Notes: generated from the letters alone by a model not told the origin. Positions 1 through 9,519 are shown, numbered from the stretch's first letter. The stretch is 36,569 nt of DNA from NS-12 sp045403215 (GCA_045403215.1 JAXIOW010000091.1:1-36569), one strand, 5' to 3'. Numbers and translations are program-made.

Positions 1-11
1 TAAAGGAGTCC

Positions 12-461
12 ATGCGCTTTTCAAAGAAGAGCGAGTACGCCCTGCGCGCCCTGATCGAGCTGACCAAGGCCTATGACGGGACCCCGGTCCGGCGGCATCA
101 GATCGCCGAGCGGCAGAACATTCCGATCGTGTTCCTGGAGCAGATTTTGCTGGCGCTCAAGCACGCCGGGCTGTTGGCCAGCACCCGCGGGGCGCAGGGG
201 GGGTACGCCCTGATCAAGCCGCCGTCGAAGGTCACGCTGGGACAGGTCATCCGCATCCTGGACGGCCCGTTGGCCCCGATCGGCTGCGTCAGCAAGACCG
301 CCTACAAGAAATGCCACGATTGCCCGTATGCGAAGAAAGCCCACTGCCCGTTGCAGGAGGCGATGGGCGAGGTGCGGAACGCCATCGCCGACATTCTCGA
401 CAACTACAGCCTGGAGGATTTCATTTCAGTCGCCCGCAGTTCGCGCCAACGTCGGAAATAA
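12..461 (+). CDS. Rrf2 family transcriptional regulator
   Basis: A 149-residue winged-helix regulator of the Rrf2 family, the group that includes IscR, NsrR and CymR. The N-terminal part (about residues 1-85) has the typical order of SEYALRAL, a recognition helix near residues 37-50, and the wing with RGAQGGY. Cysteines at 92, 101, 104 and 112 sit where IscR-like proteins bind an iron-sulfur cluster, so redox or Fe-S sensing is likely. The spacing is not that of classic IscR, so the signal cannot be named. An AAGGAG ribosome site at 3-8 precedes the ATG. The next gene, an anion exporter, starts 3 bases after the stop, so the two are probably co-transcribed and the exporter may be a target. 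The promoter lies outside the window. Confidence 0.9.
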   Translation: MRFSKKSEYALRALIELTKAYDGTPVRRHQIAERQNIPIVFLEQILLALKHAGLLASTRGAQGGYALIKPPSKVTLGQVIRILDGPLAPIGCVSKTAYKKCHDCPYAKKAHCPLQEAMGEVRNAIADILDNYSLEDFISVARSSRQRRK

Positions 462-464
462 ACC

Positions 465-1334
465 ATGCCCTCATTTGAAATAAGCGCGATCATACTCGTG
501 GGAATTACTTTCTTTGCGGCGTTCGTCAACGGAGCGCTGGGGTATGGATTTTCATCGCTCACCGTGCCGGTCGCGCTCGTTTTCTATACCAATCGCATTC
601 TAAATCCCGCCCTGGTTCTCATCGAAGTCTTCATCAACCTGTATGTGCTTTTCATCAATAGGGCTAGCGTTCCGACTGTATGGAAGCGGGTCTATCCCAT
701 TCTCATCGGCCTGCTGCCCGGCATTGCGCTCGGCAGCTACCTTCTCGCTTCGCTTCATCCGGGCTGGATCAAGTTTGTCACCTATTCTGTTCTTCTTCCC
801 CTCATCCTTGTCCAGGCAGCCGGTGTGCGGAGGCCGATCCAATCGGAAAGGCACATCGGTCTCCCGTTCGGAATGGGGCTCGGCTTCCTCTACTCTGTCA
901 CCACCGTATCCGGTCCGCCACTGGCGATTTTGTTCAATAATCAGGGCCTGGTGAAACGAGAGTTCCGGGCCGGTCTCGGATTGATTCGTGTGGCCGAGTC
1001 GACTCTAACCGCCATCGTCTATTACTACCTCGGCCTGTTTGCGGCGGAAAGTCAGAACATGTTCGTGATGATTCTTCCGGGCGTCATCGTGGGGATTCCT
1101 CTTGGCGCCTATCTCATTCGACTGCTCGACGCCGAGACGTTTCGCCGCATCTGCATGAGCTTTGATGCCTGGGTTGTCGGGTTCGGTCTCTCCCGCGTGC
1201 TGATCGATCTGAAATTGATGGAAAGCCCGTGGGCTTACAGCGTGATGGTGCTGGCGATTGTGATAGACACCTATCTGCTGTACGTCTTTTTCACGACGAG
1301 GAAACGTGCTGCCATGCAATCGGAGACCATTTGA
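465..1334 (+). CDS. TauE/SafE family membrane exporter
   Basis: A 289-residue, strongly hydrophobic protein with about eight membrane segments, matching the TauE/SafE (sulfite exporter/DUF81) family in length and pattern. The N-terminal repeat carries the family's glycine-rich stretch (FVNGALGYGFSS, about residues 20-31), and a second glycine/proline-rich stretch (SVTTVSGPPLAIL) starts the C-terminal half. Family members move sulfite, sulfonates or other organic anions, but the substrate cannot be read from sequence. The ATG follows the Rrf2 stop by 3 bases and has only a weak ribosome site, which suggests translational coupling. Base composition here and in the following spacer looks lower in GC than in the neighbouring genes. 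Confidence 0.85.
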   Translation: MPSFEISAIILVGITFFAAFVNGALGYGFSSLTVPVALVFYTNRILNPALVLIEVFINLYVLFINRASVPTVWKRVYPILIGLLPGIALGSYLLASLHPGWIKFVTYSVLLPLILVQAAGVRRPIQSERHIGLPFGMGLGFLYSVTTVSGPPLAILFNNQGLVKREFRAGLGLIRVAESTLTAIVYYYLGLFAAESQNMFVMILPGVIVGIPLGAYLIRLLDAETFRRICMSFDAWVVGFGLSRVLIDLKLMESPWAYSVMVLAIVIDTYLLYVFFTTRKRAAMQSETI

Positions 1335-1390
1335 AGCGTCATTTTTGTTATTGAAAGTTTACTAAATAGACAAATAAAGGATACAATAAG
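1335..1390 (+). other. AT-rich spacer before porin gene
   Basis: A short, markedly AT-rich gap in an otherwise GC-rich region. AAAGGA at 1376-1381 is the ribosome site of the porin gene. TTGAAA at 1351-1356 could be a -35 element, but no convincing -10 element follows at the right distance, so a separate porin promoter is possible but not shown. Confidence 0.4.
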
Positions 1391-2899
1391 ATGCAAAGAC
1401 CATGGACCCATGCCTTCATTGCGTCCATCGTTGTCCTCTTGCTAGCAGCCGGGACGGCGGGTGCCGCCGATCCCGCGCTCAAGCTGCTGCTGAAAAAAGG
1501 AATCATCACCCAGGAGGAATACGATCAGGCGCTTCGGGAGACCGGTCAGCTTCCTGAGATGTCTCCTCCCAAAGCAGAGGCGGCACCCCCGGTTGCGGCG
1601 TCCGCCAGGGCGGATGCTGCTCCCGCGCCGGATCAGGACAGCACGGTGGACCTCGGCAAGGGGATCAAGTTCGGCTATGACCGCGGGCTATATACCCAGT
1701 TCAAGGACAAATTCCGATTGAAGATCCGGATCCGGATCCAGGCGCGGTTCACTGATAGCCACTTCAACTCGGCGTACAACACGATCGGAGATGCGAAGAA
1801 TTATCCTAGCGTCTCCTCGGCCGGCGTCATCTCGGCCACGAAACATGCCGAGGATCTGGCCTTCTTCGGCGTGCACCGCACTCGGCTGGTGTTTGAAGGG
1901 TTCGCTTTCAGCCAGGACGTTAATTACTTCGTGCAGTTCAGGAATGACACGGCCGATGCCACAAATCAATTGGGAGGCTCGCGCTCCACGACGCAGCTCT
2001 ACGACGCCTATCTAACCTTGAAGCAGACCCCGTGGGCCAATCTCCGCGTGGGCCAGTTCCGCACGCACTTCGGACGGCAGGAGTTTTTCTCCTCGGCGCT
2101 CATGCAGTTTGTGGATCGTGGGTTCGTCGCAGAAGCCTTTGTGCCCAACGTGATCGACCGCCGTGATCAGGGCGTCACGATTTTCAGCGACCAGGAGAAA
2201 TACCCTTTCAATTATGCCTTCGGGGTGTTCAACGGCGTCGGCATCAATCTGAACAGGCTCAGCCTGAGCACGCCGGGCAATGCCAACGAGTTGATGTACG
2301 TGGGTAGAATTACGGCTGACTTGCTGGGGAAGCCGGGCTACCTCGAAGGGGATCTGGGGTACTCGCTGACCCCGCAATTGGCCGTGGGAGCGAGCTACGG
2401 GTACAACGCTGGGCTTCAGACGAACACCGCAGGACCCGGGAGCCATACCCAGATTTCCACGGCAATTGCATCACTAGGCAACGGCCGGCTGCTCAATCAA
2501 GGGGTGGTGGATATCGGGACGACGGGTGTGGACTTCGTCTTCAAGTACAGGGGCTTCTCGCTTCAAGGGGAAGGCTTCGTCAGGAACGTGGACACGCACG
2601 ATCATTCCAAGCTTATCGGGAACGCGACGGGGTATTACGTGCAGGGCGGCTACTTCATAGTGCCGAAGACCATCGAAGTTGTCGGGCGCTACAGCTACAT
2701 GGACCCGGACACGCATCTCTCTCAGGACATCCTCACCTCAGCGGTGGGCGGTCTCAACTGGTATCTGAGCGGGCATGAGCACAAGCTGCAGTTCGACTAT
2801 GGGGTGATTACCACGCATCTAAGCGCGGTGGATACGGGCAGCGGGGCCGCGACGCTGATCGAGAACCGGGCGCGGCTGCAGTACACGATCGTTTTCTAG
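1391..2899 (+). CDS. Phosphate-selective porin O/P-like outer membrane protein
   Basis: A 502-residue outer membrane protein. Residues 1-26 form a signal peptide ending in an Ala-rich cleavage site. Residues about 28-55 (ALKLLLKKGIITQEEYDQAL) form the short helical element often found at the mature N-terminus of porins in this lineage, followed by a Pro/Ala-rich linker. From about residue 85 the protein alternates short polar and aromatic strands of a barrel, with a strand carrying RLVFEGFAF and the OprO/OprP-type stretch RVGQFRTHFGRQEF. It ends in aromatic YTIVF, the usual outer-membrane signature. It probably forms a channel for anions. Phosphate specificity is only the family name, and the neighbouring anion exporter is equally consistent with sulfite or another oxyanion. 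A terminator follows. Confidence 0.85.
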   Translation: MQRPWTHAFIASIVVLLLAAGTAGAADPALKLLLKKGIITQEEYDQALRETGQLPEMSPPKAEAAPPVAASARADAAPAPDQDSTVDLGKGIKFGYDRGLYTQFKDKFRLKIRIRIQARFTDSHFNSAYNTIGDAKNYPSVSSAGVISATKHAEDLAFFGVHRTRLVFEGFAFSQDVNYFVQFRNDTADATNQLGGSRSTTQLYDAYLTLKQTPWANLRVGQFRTHFGRQEFFSSALMQFVDRGFVAEAFVPNVIDRRDQGVTIFSDQEKYPFNYAFGVFNGVGINLNRLSLSTPGNANELMYVGRITADLLGKPGYLEGDLGYSLTPQLAVGASYGYNAGLQTNTAGPGSHTQISTAIASLGNGRLLNQGVVDIGTTGVDFVFKYRGFSLQGEGFVRNVDTHDHSKLIGNATGYYVQGGYFIVPKTIEVVGRYSYMDPDTHLSQDILTSAVGGLNWYLSGHEHKLQFDYGVITTHLSAVDTGSGAATLIENRARLQYTIVF

Positions 2900-2900
2900 C

Positions 2901-2924
2901 AAAAGCCCATTGGGCTGTGTTTTT
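2901..2924 (+). terminator. Rho-independent terminator after porin gene
   Basis: A perfect 5-bp stem AGCCC (2904-2908) / GGGCT (2912-2916) with a 3-base loop is followed by GTGTTTTT. It begins immediately after the porin stop codon and separates it from smc. Confidence 0.65.
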
Positions 2925-3011
2925 ATTTGCATTTGCCCACAAGATATGGTAGAGGCTTTCCTCCAAGGGTGACTTCTAATGGACAGCGCCCTTAGGTAAA
3001 GAGGGAAGCAC

Positions 3012-6000
3012 ATGTATTTGATGCGGTTGGAGATGCGGGGGTTTAAGTCCTTCGTGGAAGCTCAGGTGCTCTTCCAACCCGGGATTACGGCCGTCGTCGG
3101 GCCGAACGGAGTTGGCAAGAGCAACATCCTCGATGCGGTCCTCTGGGTCCTGGGCGAGCAGAGCACCAAAGCCCTGCGCAGCGAACGGATGGAGGACGTC
3201 ATCTTCAACGGGACCGAGTCCCGCCAGCCTCTCGGCATGACCGAAGTCTCCCTCATCCTCGGCGATGTTGATGGAAAATCACACGGCAACGGTAACGGCG
3301 ACGGCGACGCAGCGCCGCTGCCATTTGCGCTCGGGGAATGTCAGGAGGTCATGGTGACGCGCCGGCTGTTCCGCGACGGCGTGAGCGAGTACTTCATCAA
3401 TAAGACGCCCTGCCGCTTGAAAGACGTCCGCAGCCTGTTGCTCGACACGCGCGCCGGCAGTAAAGGGCATACGGTCATCGAGCAGGGCCGGATTGATCGT
3501 GTGCTGAAGGCGTCGCCGGTCGAGCGGCGCGAGTTGATCGAAGAGACAGCCGGGATCATCCGCTACAAGAAACAAAAGGCCGAGGCGTTGCGGAAGCTGG
3601 AGGCCACCAACCAAAATCTGTTGAGAGTCCGCGATATCATTAATGAGGTCAGGCGACAACTGGCGGCCCTGGAACGGCAGGCGCGGGCGGCCGAACAGTT
3701 CCAGGCACTCCGCCAGGAAGTCCGGCGTCTCGAGCTCACCGTCCTCGTCCATGATTACCGGGCGGTACTCCACGAGCGAGAGGAAGCCGACCGGGTCCTG
3801 GGCGAGCTTGCCCTGCGTGAAAGCGCCGAGGCCGCTGCGGTTGCGCGTCTTGCGAACGAGGTGGAGACCTACCAGCTCGGCGTGACGGAGGGGGAGGCGA
3901 CGCTGACCGGGTTGCGGGAGCAGGTCACCCAGGCGGAAGCGAAGTTGGCGCAGGCCGTCGCCACGCTCGAGTTGCTGGCCCAGCGCGCGTCCCTGCTCGA
4001 CGAGCAGCGGGCCCGTGTGCAGGCCGATATCGAGCGCCTCAAGCAAGAACAGCGGGAGTCGACCGAGCACCTCGCCCGACTCAGCGCCCGCCTCGAGCAG
4101 ATGACCCATGAGCTCGCTCTCCGGTCCGGCGTCGCCGCGGAGTCCGAGGCGGTGCTGGCCGGCGCCGTGCAGCGCCATCGCGACGACCAAGCCGCGCTCG
4201 ATGCTGCGCGGAAAGCCGTCATGGAGCAGGCGATCGCCGCCACCGACACGAACAACCGGCTGGCCGGTGATCGGGCTCGCGCGGCGGAACTCCGCCGTCG
4301 GATCGAGCGCGTGGAACAGGAGCGGTTCCAGGCTGTTTCGAAGCTGGAGTTGGCCTCGACCGTGCTCGCGGCCTGTATCGAGCGGCGCCGAAAGCTCGAA
4401 GCGCAGCTGGCGAAGACCCAAAGCAATAGAGCGAGTTTCGCGGAGGAGGTCGCGCGCGTCCGGGGCCGGCTTGACGAGGCTGAGCAACGGCTGGCTCATC
4501 TGCAGGAAGAAAAAGCGGTGGCGGTCGCACGTCAGAAGGTCCTGCAGGCGGTGGCGCACGATGTGGTGGGAGGGGATCTCGTCCCTGCAGCCAACCTGAA
4601 AGGCACCGTGGCCCAGGTTCTCTCCGTCCCTCAAGTCTATGAGCGTGCCATCGAAGCGGTCCTGGGCCATCGCCTGTTGGGCCGGCTCGTCAAGGGGCCG
4701 TCGGATGCTGTGAAGGCGCTCCAGATATTGAAGGCGCAGGGCACGGCCGGCGGGACGTTCGTGCCCAAGCGGCCGCGCGTGTGGGGGACGGGTGCGTCCG
4801 CGCGCTGGCAGGGTGCCGGTGTGGTGGGGCCGGCGCGGGATCTGGTGACCCCGCGCGCCGGAGATGAGGACCTCGTCGCCCATCTGCTGGCTGGCGTGGT
4901 AGTGGTGGAGACGCTGGAGCACGCGCTTGGCCTGTGGCAGTCCATGACGGAGGACCGGCAGGCGTTGCTGGTGACGTTGGGCGGTGAAGTCCTCACGCCT
5001 GACGGCATCGTCAGCGGAGGCCCGGCGGGCGTGGTGGCGGGGGCCATGAGCCGCGCGCGCGAACTCCGGGATCTGACTGTGAGCATGAAAGAGCTGGAGC
5101 AGGAGCTGCACGCCACGCAGACGAACCGGGACGAGTTCCAGGCCGTCTTGGACACGCAGGCAAAACGGGTGGAGTCGCTGGATGCGGAGGTCCACACGCT
5201 GGAGATAGCGCTGGTCGGCGAACGGAAGGATGATCAGCGGGGCGAGCAGGACGTCGCCCGGTGGAATCAGTCGATCGCACTGTTCCAGTCCGAGCGGGAG
5301 GAGGCTGCGGCCGAACTGGCCGCCTTGGCTGGCGCCGAGCAGGCGGCCGCGGACGACCTCCGACGTCTGGACCGTGAACGAGCCGGGACCGAACAGGCCT
5401 TGCAGGTGCGGCAGGACGCGGTCACTGCCGCTCAGGCGGAGGTCGAGAGGCGACAGGCGGCTGTGGCCGATCTTCGCGTCGAGGTCGCCGGGCTGCAGTA
5501 TCGCCTCGACCAGGCACGGAACGAGAAGGCGCGCCTCGAAGCTGCCGCGGTGCTCTGTGAAGGCCGGCTTGCTGAGTTGGAGGCGGAGAGGCTTAAGATA
5601 AAAGCCGCCGGGACTGCCGCCCTGGACGAGCGTCGCAAGGTCGAGGCGAGCGTGCCCGCCCTCAACGCGGCCATTCGGGACGTCCGGCAGCGGCTGGTAG
5701 GGGACCAGGAATCGCAGACGAGCCGCGTCGCCAAGGTTCGCGCGCGCGAAGCCGAGTGGACGCGGCTTCGTCACGCCCTGGACGAGCTGCACAAACAGCA
5801 GGAGGCGGTCCGCCTGCGCCGCGTGGAGGCCCAGACCCGGTTGGAAGGATTCGAGGCGATGCTGACGGGCACCTATGGCCTCAATTTCGAGGGGGCCGCG
5901 GCCGAAATCGGCAAGTCCGACGCGGGGAAGATCGAGACGATCAAGGACACTCTGGCGCAGCGGCGCCGGCGGCTATCCGAATTGGGGCCCGTCAATGTGA

Positions 6001-6596
6001 TGGCCATCGACGAGCATCGCGAGATGGAGGAGCGCCTCCGCTTCCTGACGGCGCAGGAGGAAGACCTGACCCAGTCCATCGCCTCGCTGAAGTCCATCAT
6101 CGCCCGCATCAACCGTACCACGAGACAGTTGTTCACGGAGACGTTCCAGAACCTTCAGGTGAAGTTCGACGAGATGTTCCAGACATTCTTCGGGGGCGGA
6201 CGGGCCGAGCTGAGTCTGATGGAGGATGAGGAAACGAACGAGCCGGGTGTGGACATCGTGGCCCAGCCTCCCGGCAAGCGGCTGAAGAACATCGCGATGC
6301 TGTCGGGCGGGGAGCAGGCGCTGACCGCGATGGCGCTCATCTTCGCGAGCTTGCTGATCCGCCCCACGCCGTTCTGCATCCTCGATGAGATCGACGCGCC
6401 ACTGGACGAGGAGAATACCCTGCGCTACACGCGGGTGCTGCGCGAGCTGGCCGCGCAGACTCAGTTCATCCTCATGACGCACAGCAGGCAGACGATGGAA
6501 ATGGCGGACGCGCTCTACGGGGTCACGATGGAAGAGCCCGGCGTCTCTTCCATGATCTCCGTGCGCCTGAACAAGCTCCTCGCGCCGACGTACTAG
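3012..6596 (+). CDS. smc: Chromosome segregation ATPase SMC
   Basis: A complete 1194-residue SMC protein, the ATPase that with ScpA and ScpB forms the bacterial condensin. The N-terminal head has Walker A at residues 30-37 (GPNGVGKS). A first coiled coil spans about 170-510, the hinge about 515-680 (including GTVAQVLSVP and the Gly-rich SGGPAGVV end), and a second coiled coil about 680-1000. The C-terminal head has the signature LSGGEQ at 1097-1102 and Walker B ending in D1125-E1126 (FCILDEIDAPLD), followed by the switch His region (LMTHSRQTM). All ATPase motifs are intact. GAGGGA at 3001-3006 is the ribosome site. A 3-kb antisense open frame here is a coding shadow. Poly-Gly/Asp residues near 95-105 are a lineage-variable loop. 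Confidence 0.97.
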   Translation: MYLMRLEMRGFKSFVEAQVLFQPGITAVVGPNGVGKSNILDAVLWVLGEQSTKALRSERMEDVIFNGTESRQPLGMTEVSLILGDVDGKSHGNGNGDGDAAPLPFALGECQEVMVTRRLFRDGVSEYFINKTPCRLKDVRSLLLDTRAGSKGHTVIEQGRIDRVLKASPVERRELIEETAGIIRYKKQKAEALRKLEATNQNLLRVRDIINEVRRQLAALERQARAAEQFQALRQEVRRLELTVLVHDYRAVLHEREEADRVLGELALRESAEAAAVARLANEVETYQLGVTEGEATLTGLREQVTQAEAKLAQAVATLELLAQRASLLDEQRARVQADIERLKQEQRESTEHLARLSARLEQMTHELALRSGVAAESEAVLAGAVQRHRDDQAALDAARKAVMEQAIAATDTNNRLAGDRARAAELRRRIERVEQERFQAVSKLELASTVLAACIERRRKLEAQLAKTQSNRASFAEEVARVRGRLDEAEQRLAHLQEEKAVAVARQKVLQAVAHDVVGGDLVPAANLKGTVAQVLSVPQVYERAIEAVLGHRLLGRLVKGPSDAVKALQILKAQGTAGGTFVPKRPRVWGTGASARWQGAGVVGPARDLVTPRAGDEDLVAHLLAGVVVVETLEHALGLWQSMTEDRQALLVTLGGEVLTPDGIVSGGPAGVVAGAMSRARELRDLTVSMKELEQELHATQTNRDEFQAVLDTQAKRVESLDAEVHTLEIALVGERKDDQRGEQDVARWNQSIALFQSEREEAAAELAALAGAEQAAADDLRRLDRERAGTEQALQVRQDAVTAAQAEVERRQAAVADLRVEVAGLQYRLDQARNEKARLEAAAVLCEGRLAELEAERLKIKAAGTAALDERRKVEASVPALNAAIRDVRQRLVGDQESQTSRVAKVRAREAEWTRLRHALDELHKQQEAVRLRRVEAQTRLEGFEAMLTGTYGLNFEGAAAEIGKSDAGKIETIKDTLAQRRRRLSELGPVNVMAIDEHREMEERLRFLTAQEEDLTQSIASLKSIIARINRTTRQLFTETFQNLQVKFDEMFQTFFGGGRAELSLMEDEETNEPGVDIVAQPPGKRLKNIAMLSGGEQALTAMALIFASLLIRPTPFCILDEIDAPLDEENTLRYTRVLRELAAQTQFILMTHSRQTMEMADALYGVTMEEPGVSSMISVRLNKLLAPTY

Positions 6597-6684
6597 CCGT
6601 CGCGCTCCAGTCGTATGCTGGACGAAGATCCTATCGTTCCGACTTCGAGGACAGGCAACCCACGACGGTCATGGGGGAGTACCG

Positions 6685-7176
6685 ATGGGGCGTATTCATT
6701 GCCCTAAGTGTAGCAGTCTCCTCGTTCAGCAGTCTCCACGACAGGGCCTGATCGAGGCGCTTTTGCGCGTCTTCTGCATCTGTCCCTTTCGCTGCCAGCT
6801 CTGCACGCACCGATTTCTCGCCTTTCAATGGTGGTGGCGCAGCTTCGTCACCTACTACGGCCGTCGAGAGTATGTACGGATTCCGGTTCAGTTCCAGCTG
6901 ACCTTTTCCGGCAAGCAGGTGTCGGGTGAGGGAACCGTGGTCGACCTGTCTCGACAAGGCGGTACGATAGAGACTGACACCCCGATCCCCCCCGGCGAGT
7001 CGCTGTGTCTCAGGATCCAGAAGCCTGACGGTCAACCGCTGTTTGAGATTGAAGCCGCAGCGGTCCGGACGATTGCGGGAAGGTTGGTTGGGGTTGAGTT
7101 TGTCCGCATCGAAGAGAGAGAAATGGAACGGCTTGGGAGGGTCATCGTGAACCTCTGCACTGGTCGTCACATCTAA
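6685..7176 (+). CDS. PilZ domain protein with N-terminal zinc-ribbon-like part
   Basis: A 163-residue protein. The N-terminal 45 residues contain CPKC (C6, C9) and CQLC (C37, C40), plus C31 and C33, spaced like a zinc ribbon. Residues about 58-155 are a PilZ domain, with the c-di-GMP-binding R61xxxR65 (RREYVR) and the D87-L-S-R-Q-G-G motif (usually D/NxSxxG) both present, so nucleotide binding is expected. Such proteins act as c-di-GMP receptors controlling motility, polysaccharide or secretion; the output here is unknown. The start is supported by GGGGGA just upstream at 6671-6676. It stands alone between smc and the hopanoid operon, whose promoter lies downstream of it. Confidence 0.85.
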   Translation: MGRIHCPKCSSLLVQQSPRQGLIEALLRVFCICPFRCQLCTHRFLAFQWWWRSFVTYYGRREYVRIPVQFQLTFSGKQVSGEGTVVDLSRQGGTIETDTPIPPGESLCLRIQKPDGQPLFEIEAAAVRTIAGRLVGVEFVRIEEREMERLGRVIVNLCTGRHI

Positions 7177-7237
7177 CTCCGTCCCGCGCACAAGGCAAAA
7201 CCCTCTGCAGATTACGATGGTTCCGTAGGACCTGCGC

Positions 7238-7268
7238 TTGACACTCTGTGGCCCGTTTGCTGTATACT
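7238..7268 (+). promoter_or_regulatory. Sigma70-type promoter for the hopanoid/Mla operon
   Basis: TTGACA at 7238-7243 is a perfect -35 box. TGTATACT at 7261-7268 supplies a -10 box: TGTATA gives 17-bp spacing and TATACT gives 19 bp. Transcription would begin near 7274, leaving a leader of about 70 bases before shc. Confidence 0.65.
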
Positions 7269-7347
7269 GGCCCTTCAATGCGCCCCCATTGGCCTTCCTC
7301 AGAGCCATGAGGCGGACGATTCTACTCAGGCTCGATCCAAGGACATC

Positions 7348-9516
7348 ATGAAGCGGTTGCTCGGTCTCTTGACCAACTGGTCCGAGAAAATTTTGTCCGC
7401 GGCGCCAAAGCGCGTTCAGCAGCAGGCCCGGCAGAAGGCCAATCGGCTTCTCCGGCTTGTCGGCGGCAACCCCAACGTCTGTCTGTCTGCTCCGGCCGTC
7501 CAGCGGCCTCACGATACAGGACAGCTTTCCGGCCAGAGCGGGACTCACAAAGGCGATGCCGTTGACGAGGCCATCAAGCGAAGCCAGCAGTGGCTGTTGC
7601 AGCGCCAGACGAATGCAGGGTACTGGGTCCACGAATTGGAAGCCGACACGACACTCACTTCCGAGTACCTCATGCTGCGCCGGTTTCTGGGTCTCGTGGA
7701 TGCGGAAAAAGAGCGAAAGGCCGTTCGCATTCTGATCGACACCCAGTTGCCTGAAGGCGGGTGGCCGATCTACTACGGCGGGCCGCCCGAGATCAGCGCG
7801 TCGGTGAAGGCCTATTTCGCGTTGAAGCTCCGCGGCGTGTCGGCCGCCGAGCCCTTCATGGAGAAGGCCCGCCAGGTGATCCAGAGCAAAGGTGGCGTCG
7901 TCGGGGCGAACGTGTTCACCAAGATCGCGCTGGCGCTTTTCGACCAGTATGACTGGCGCGGGATCCCGTCGATGCCGGCGGAGATCGTCCTGCTGCCGCC
8001 CCGGTTCGTCTTCAGCCTCTACGCCCTCTCCTATTGGTCCCGGGTGGTGCTGACCCCGTTGCTGATCATCTTCCACTACAAGCCCGTCTGTCGGATTCCG
8101 AAAGAGCAGGGGATCGACGAGCTCTACTGCACGGCCCGCGAGTTGGTCGACTTCCGAAGCGAGCCCCCGTTCCGCAAGGATGGGCGCTGGTTCACCTGGC
8201 GCAACTTCTTCATCACACTTGACGGCGCCCTACGTCTCTATGAACAGGTCGTCCCCCCGAGTCTCCGGAAAAAGGCCATTGAACGGGCGGCGCAATGGAT
8301 GCTCGAGCGGATGGAGGGTGAGGGTGGGTTGGGAGCCATCTATCCGGCGATGGCCAACTCGGTCGTGGCGCTGCGATGTCTGGGGTACGAGGTCGATCAC
8401 CAGCTGGTGGGCAAGGCCGTGCACGAGATCGAGGCGCTGGAGGTGCACGAAGGGGACACCCTGCACCTCCAGCCTTGCTTTTCTCCCGTCTGGGACACCC
8501 CCTTGATCATCAACAGCCTGATCGAGAGCGGGCTCCCGCGGGATCACCCGGCGCTGGTGAAGGCCGTCCGCTGGATCCTCTCCCGGCAGTGCCGGAAGGT
8601 CGGCGACTGGACCGTCTCGTCGCCGAAGGCCGAGCCTGGTGGTTGGTATTTCCAGTTCGAGAACGAGTTTTATCCCGACAACGACGATACGGCCGTGGTG
8701 GTGATGGCGCTCTCGAAGCTCGAGATGCCCGAATGGGACGCCCAGCGTGACGGGATGCGGCGCGGGATGCGCTGGACGCTGGCCATGCAGGGCAGTGACG
8801 GCGGCTGGGGCGCGTACGACAAGGACAACGACAAGATGTTCTTGAACCAGATCCCCTTCGCCGACCACCGGGCGCTGCTCGATCCCAGCACGGCCGACCT
8901 CACGGGGCGCGAACTGGAAATGCTGGGGGCGCTGGGGTTCGACAGGAAGCACCCGGCGGCCGTGCGGGCGCTGCGCTTTCTGCGCAAGAACCAGGAGGCC
9001 GACGGGTCCTGGTTCGGGCGGTGGGGCGTCAATTACATCTACGGTACCTGGTCTGTGCTCGCCGGGTTGAAGGCGATCGGCGAGGACATGCAGGCCGAGT
9101 ACATCCGCCGGGCGGTGGCGTGGCTCGTTTCGAGGCAGAATCCGGACGGTGGGTGGGGCGAGTCCTGTCTCTCATACGCCGAGGCTGACGCGCATGGGGT
9201 GGGCGAGAGCACGCCGTCCCAGACCGCGTGGGCGCTGATCGCGCTCATCTGCGCCGGCGAGGTGGACTCGCTCAGCGTGTTGCGCGGCGTGAACTACCTG
9301 CTCCGGCAACAGGACGCGCGAGGCTTCTGGTCTGAAGGCAAGCACACCGGTACGGGGTTTCCGCGCGTCTTCTATCTCTGCTACCACGGCTACTGCCAGT
9401 ACTTCCCTCTCTGGGCCTTGTCCATGTACCGGTCGCTCAAGGTGCGCGGGCGTACCCGCGCGGATGAGATCCAGGAGCAGAATCGTCGGCACGGCCGTTT
9501 CCGCTTCGAGGCGTAG
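7348..9516 (+). CDS. shc: Squalene-hopene cyclase
   Basis: A 722-residue squalene-hopene cyclase, the membrane-bound monotopic enzyme that folds squalene into hopene/hopanol. The catalytic acid motif DxDD is present as DNDD at residues 444-447. Several QW repeats that brace the alpha/alpha barrel are visible (QGSDGGWG, QEADGSWFG, QNPDGGWGES in the C-terminal half). The protein is longer than the usual 630-680 residues because of about 75 extra N-terminal residues, rich in Arg/Lys and Gln, before the conserved domain begins at EAIKRSQQWLL. Start choice rests on AAGGA at 7339-7343; a start further in cannot be excluded. hpnG follows after 3 bases. Confidence 0.96.
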   Translation: MKRLLGLLTNWSEKILSAAPKRVQQQARQKANRLLRLVGGNPNVCLSAPAVQRPHDTGQLSGQSGTHKGDAVDEAIKRSQQWLLQRQTNAGYWVHELEADTTLTSEYLMLRRFLGLVDAEKERKAVRILIDTQLPEGGWPIYYGGPPEISASVKAYFALKLRGVSAAEPFMEKARQVIQSKGGVVGANVFTKIALALFDQYDWRGIPSMPAEIVLLPPRFVFSLYALSYWSRVVLTPLLIIFHYKPVCRIPKEQGIDELYCTARELVDFRSEPPFRKDGRWFTWRNFFITLDGALRLYEQVVPPSLRKKAIERAAQWMLERMEGEGGLGAIYPAMANSVVALRCLGYEVDHQLVGKAVHEIEALEVHEGDTLHLQPCFSPVWDTPLIINSLIESGLPRDHPALVKAVRWILSRQCRKVGDWTVSSPKAEPGGWYFQFENEFYPDNDDTAVVVMALSKLEMPEWDAQRDGMRRGMRWTLAMQGSDGGWGAYDKDNDKMFLNQIPFADHRALLDPSTADLTGRELEMLGALGFDRKHPAAVRALRFLRKNQEADGSWFGRWGVNYIYGTWSVLAGLKAIGEDMQAEYIRRAVAWLVSRQNPDGGWGESCLSYAEADAHGVGESTPSQTAWALIALICAGEVDSLSVLRGVNYLLRQQDARGFWSEGKHTGTGFPRVFYLCYHGYCQYFPLWALSMYRSLKVRGRTRADEIQEQNRRHGRFRFEA

Positions 9517-9519
9517 CCG

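Noticed and set aside
3279..5792. 837-codon open frame antisense to smc
   Set aside because: It lies wholly inside the intact smc gene, its protein is Arg/Leu/Gly-rich without motifs, and such long antisense frames are expected in GC-rich genes.
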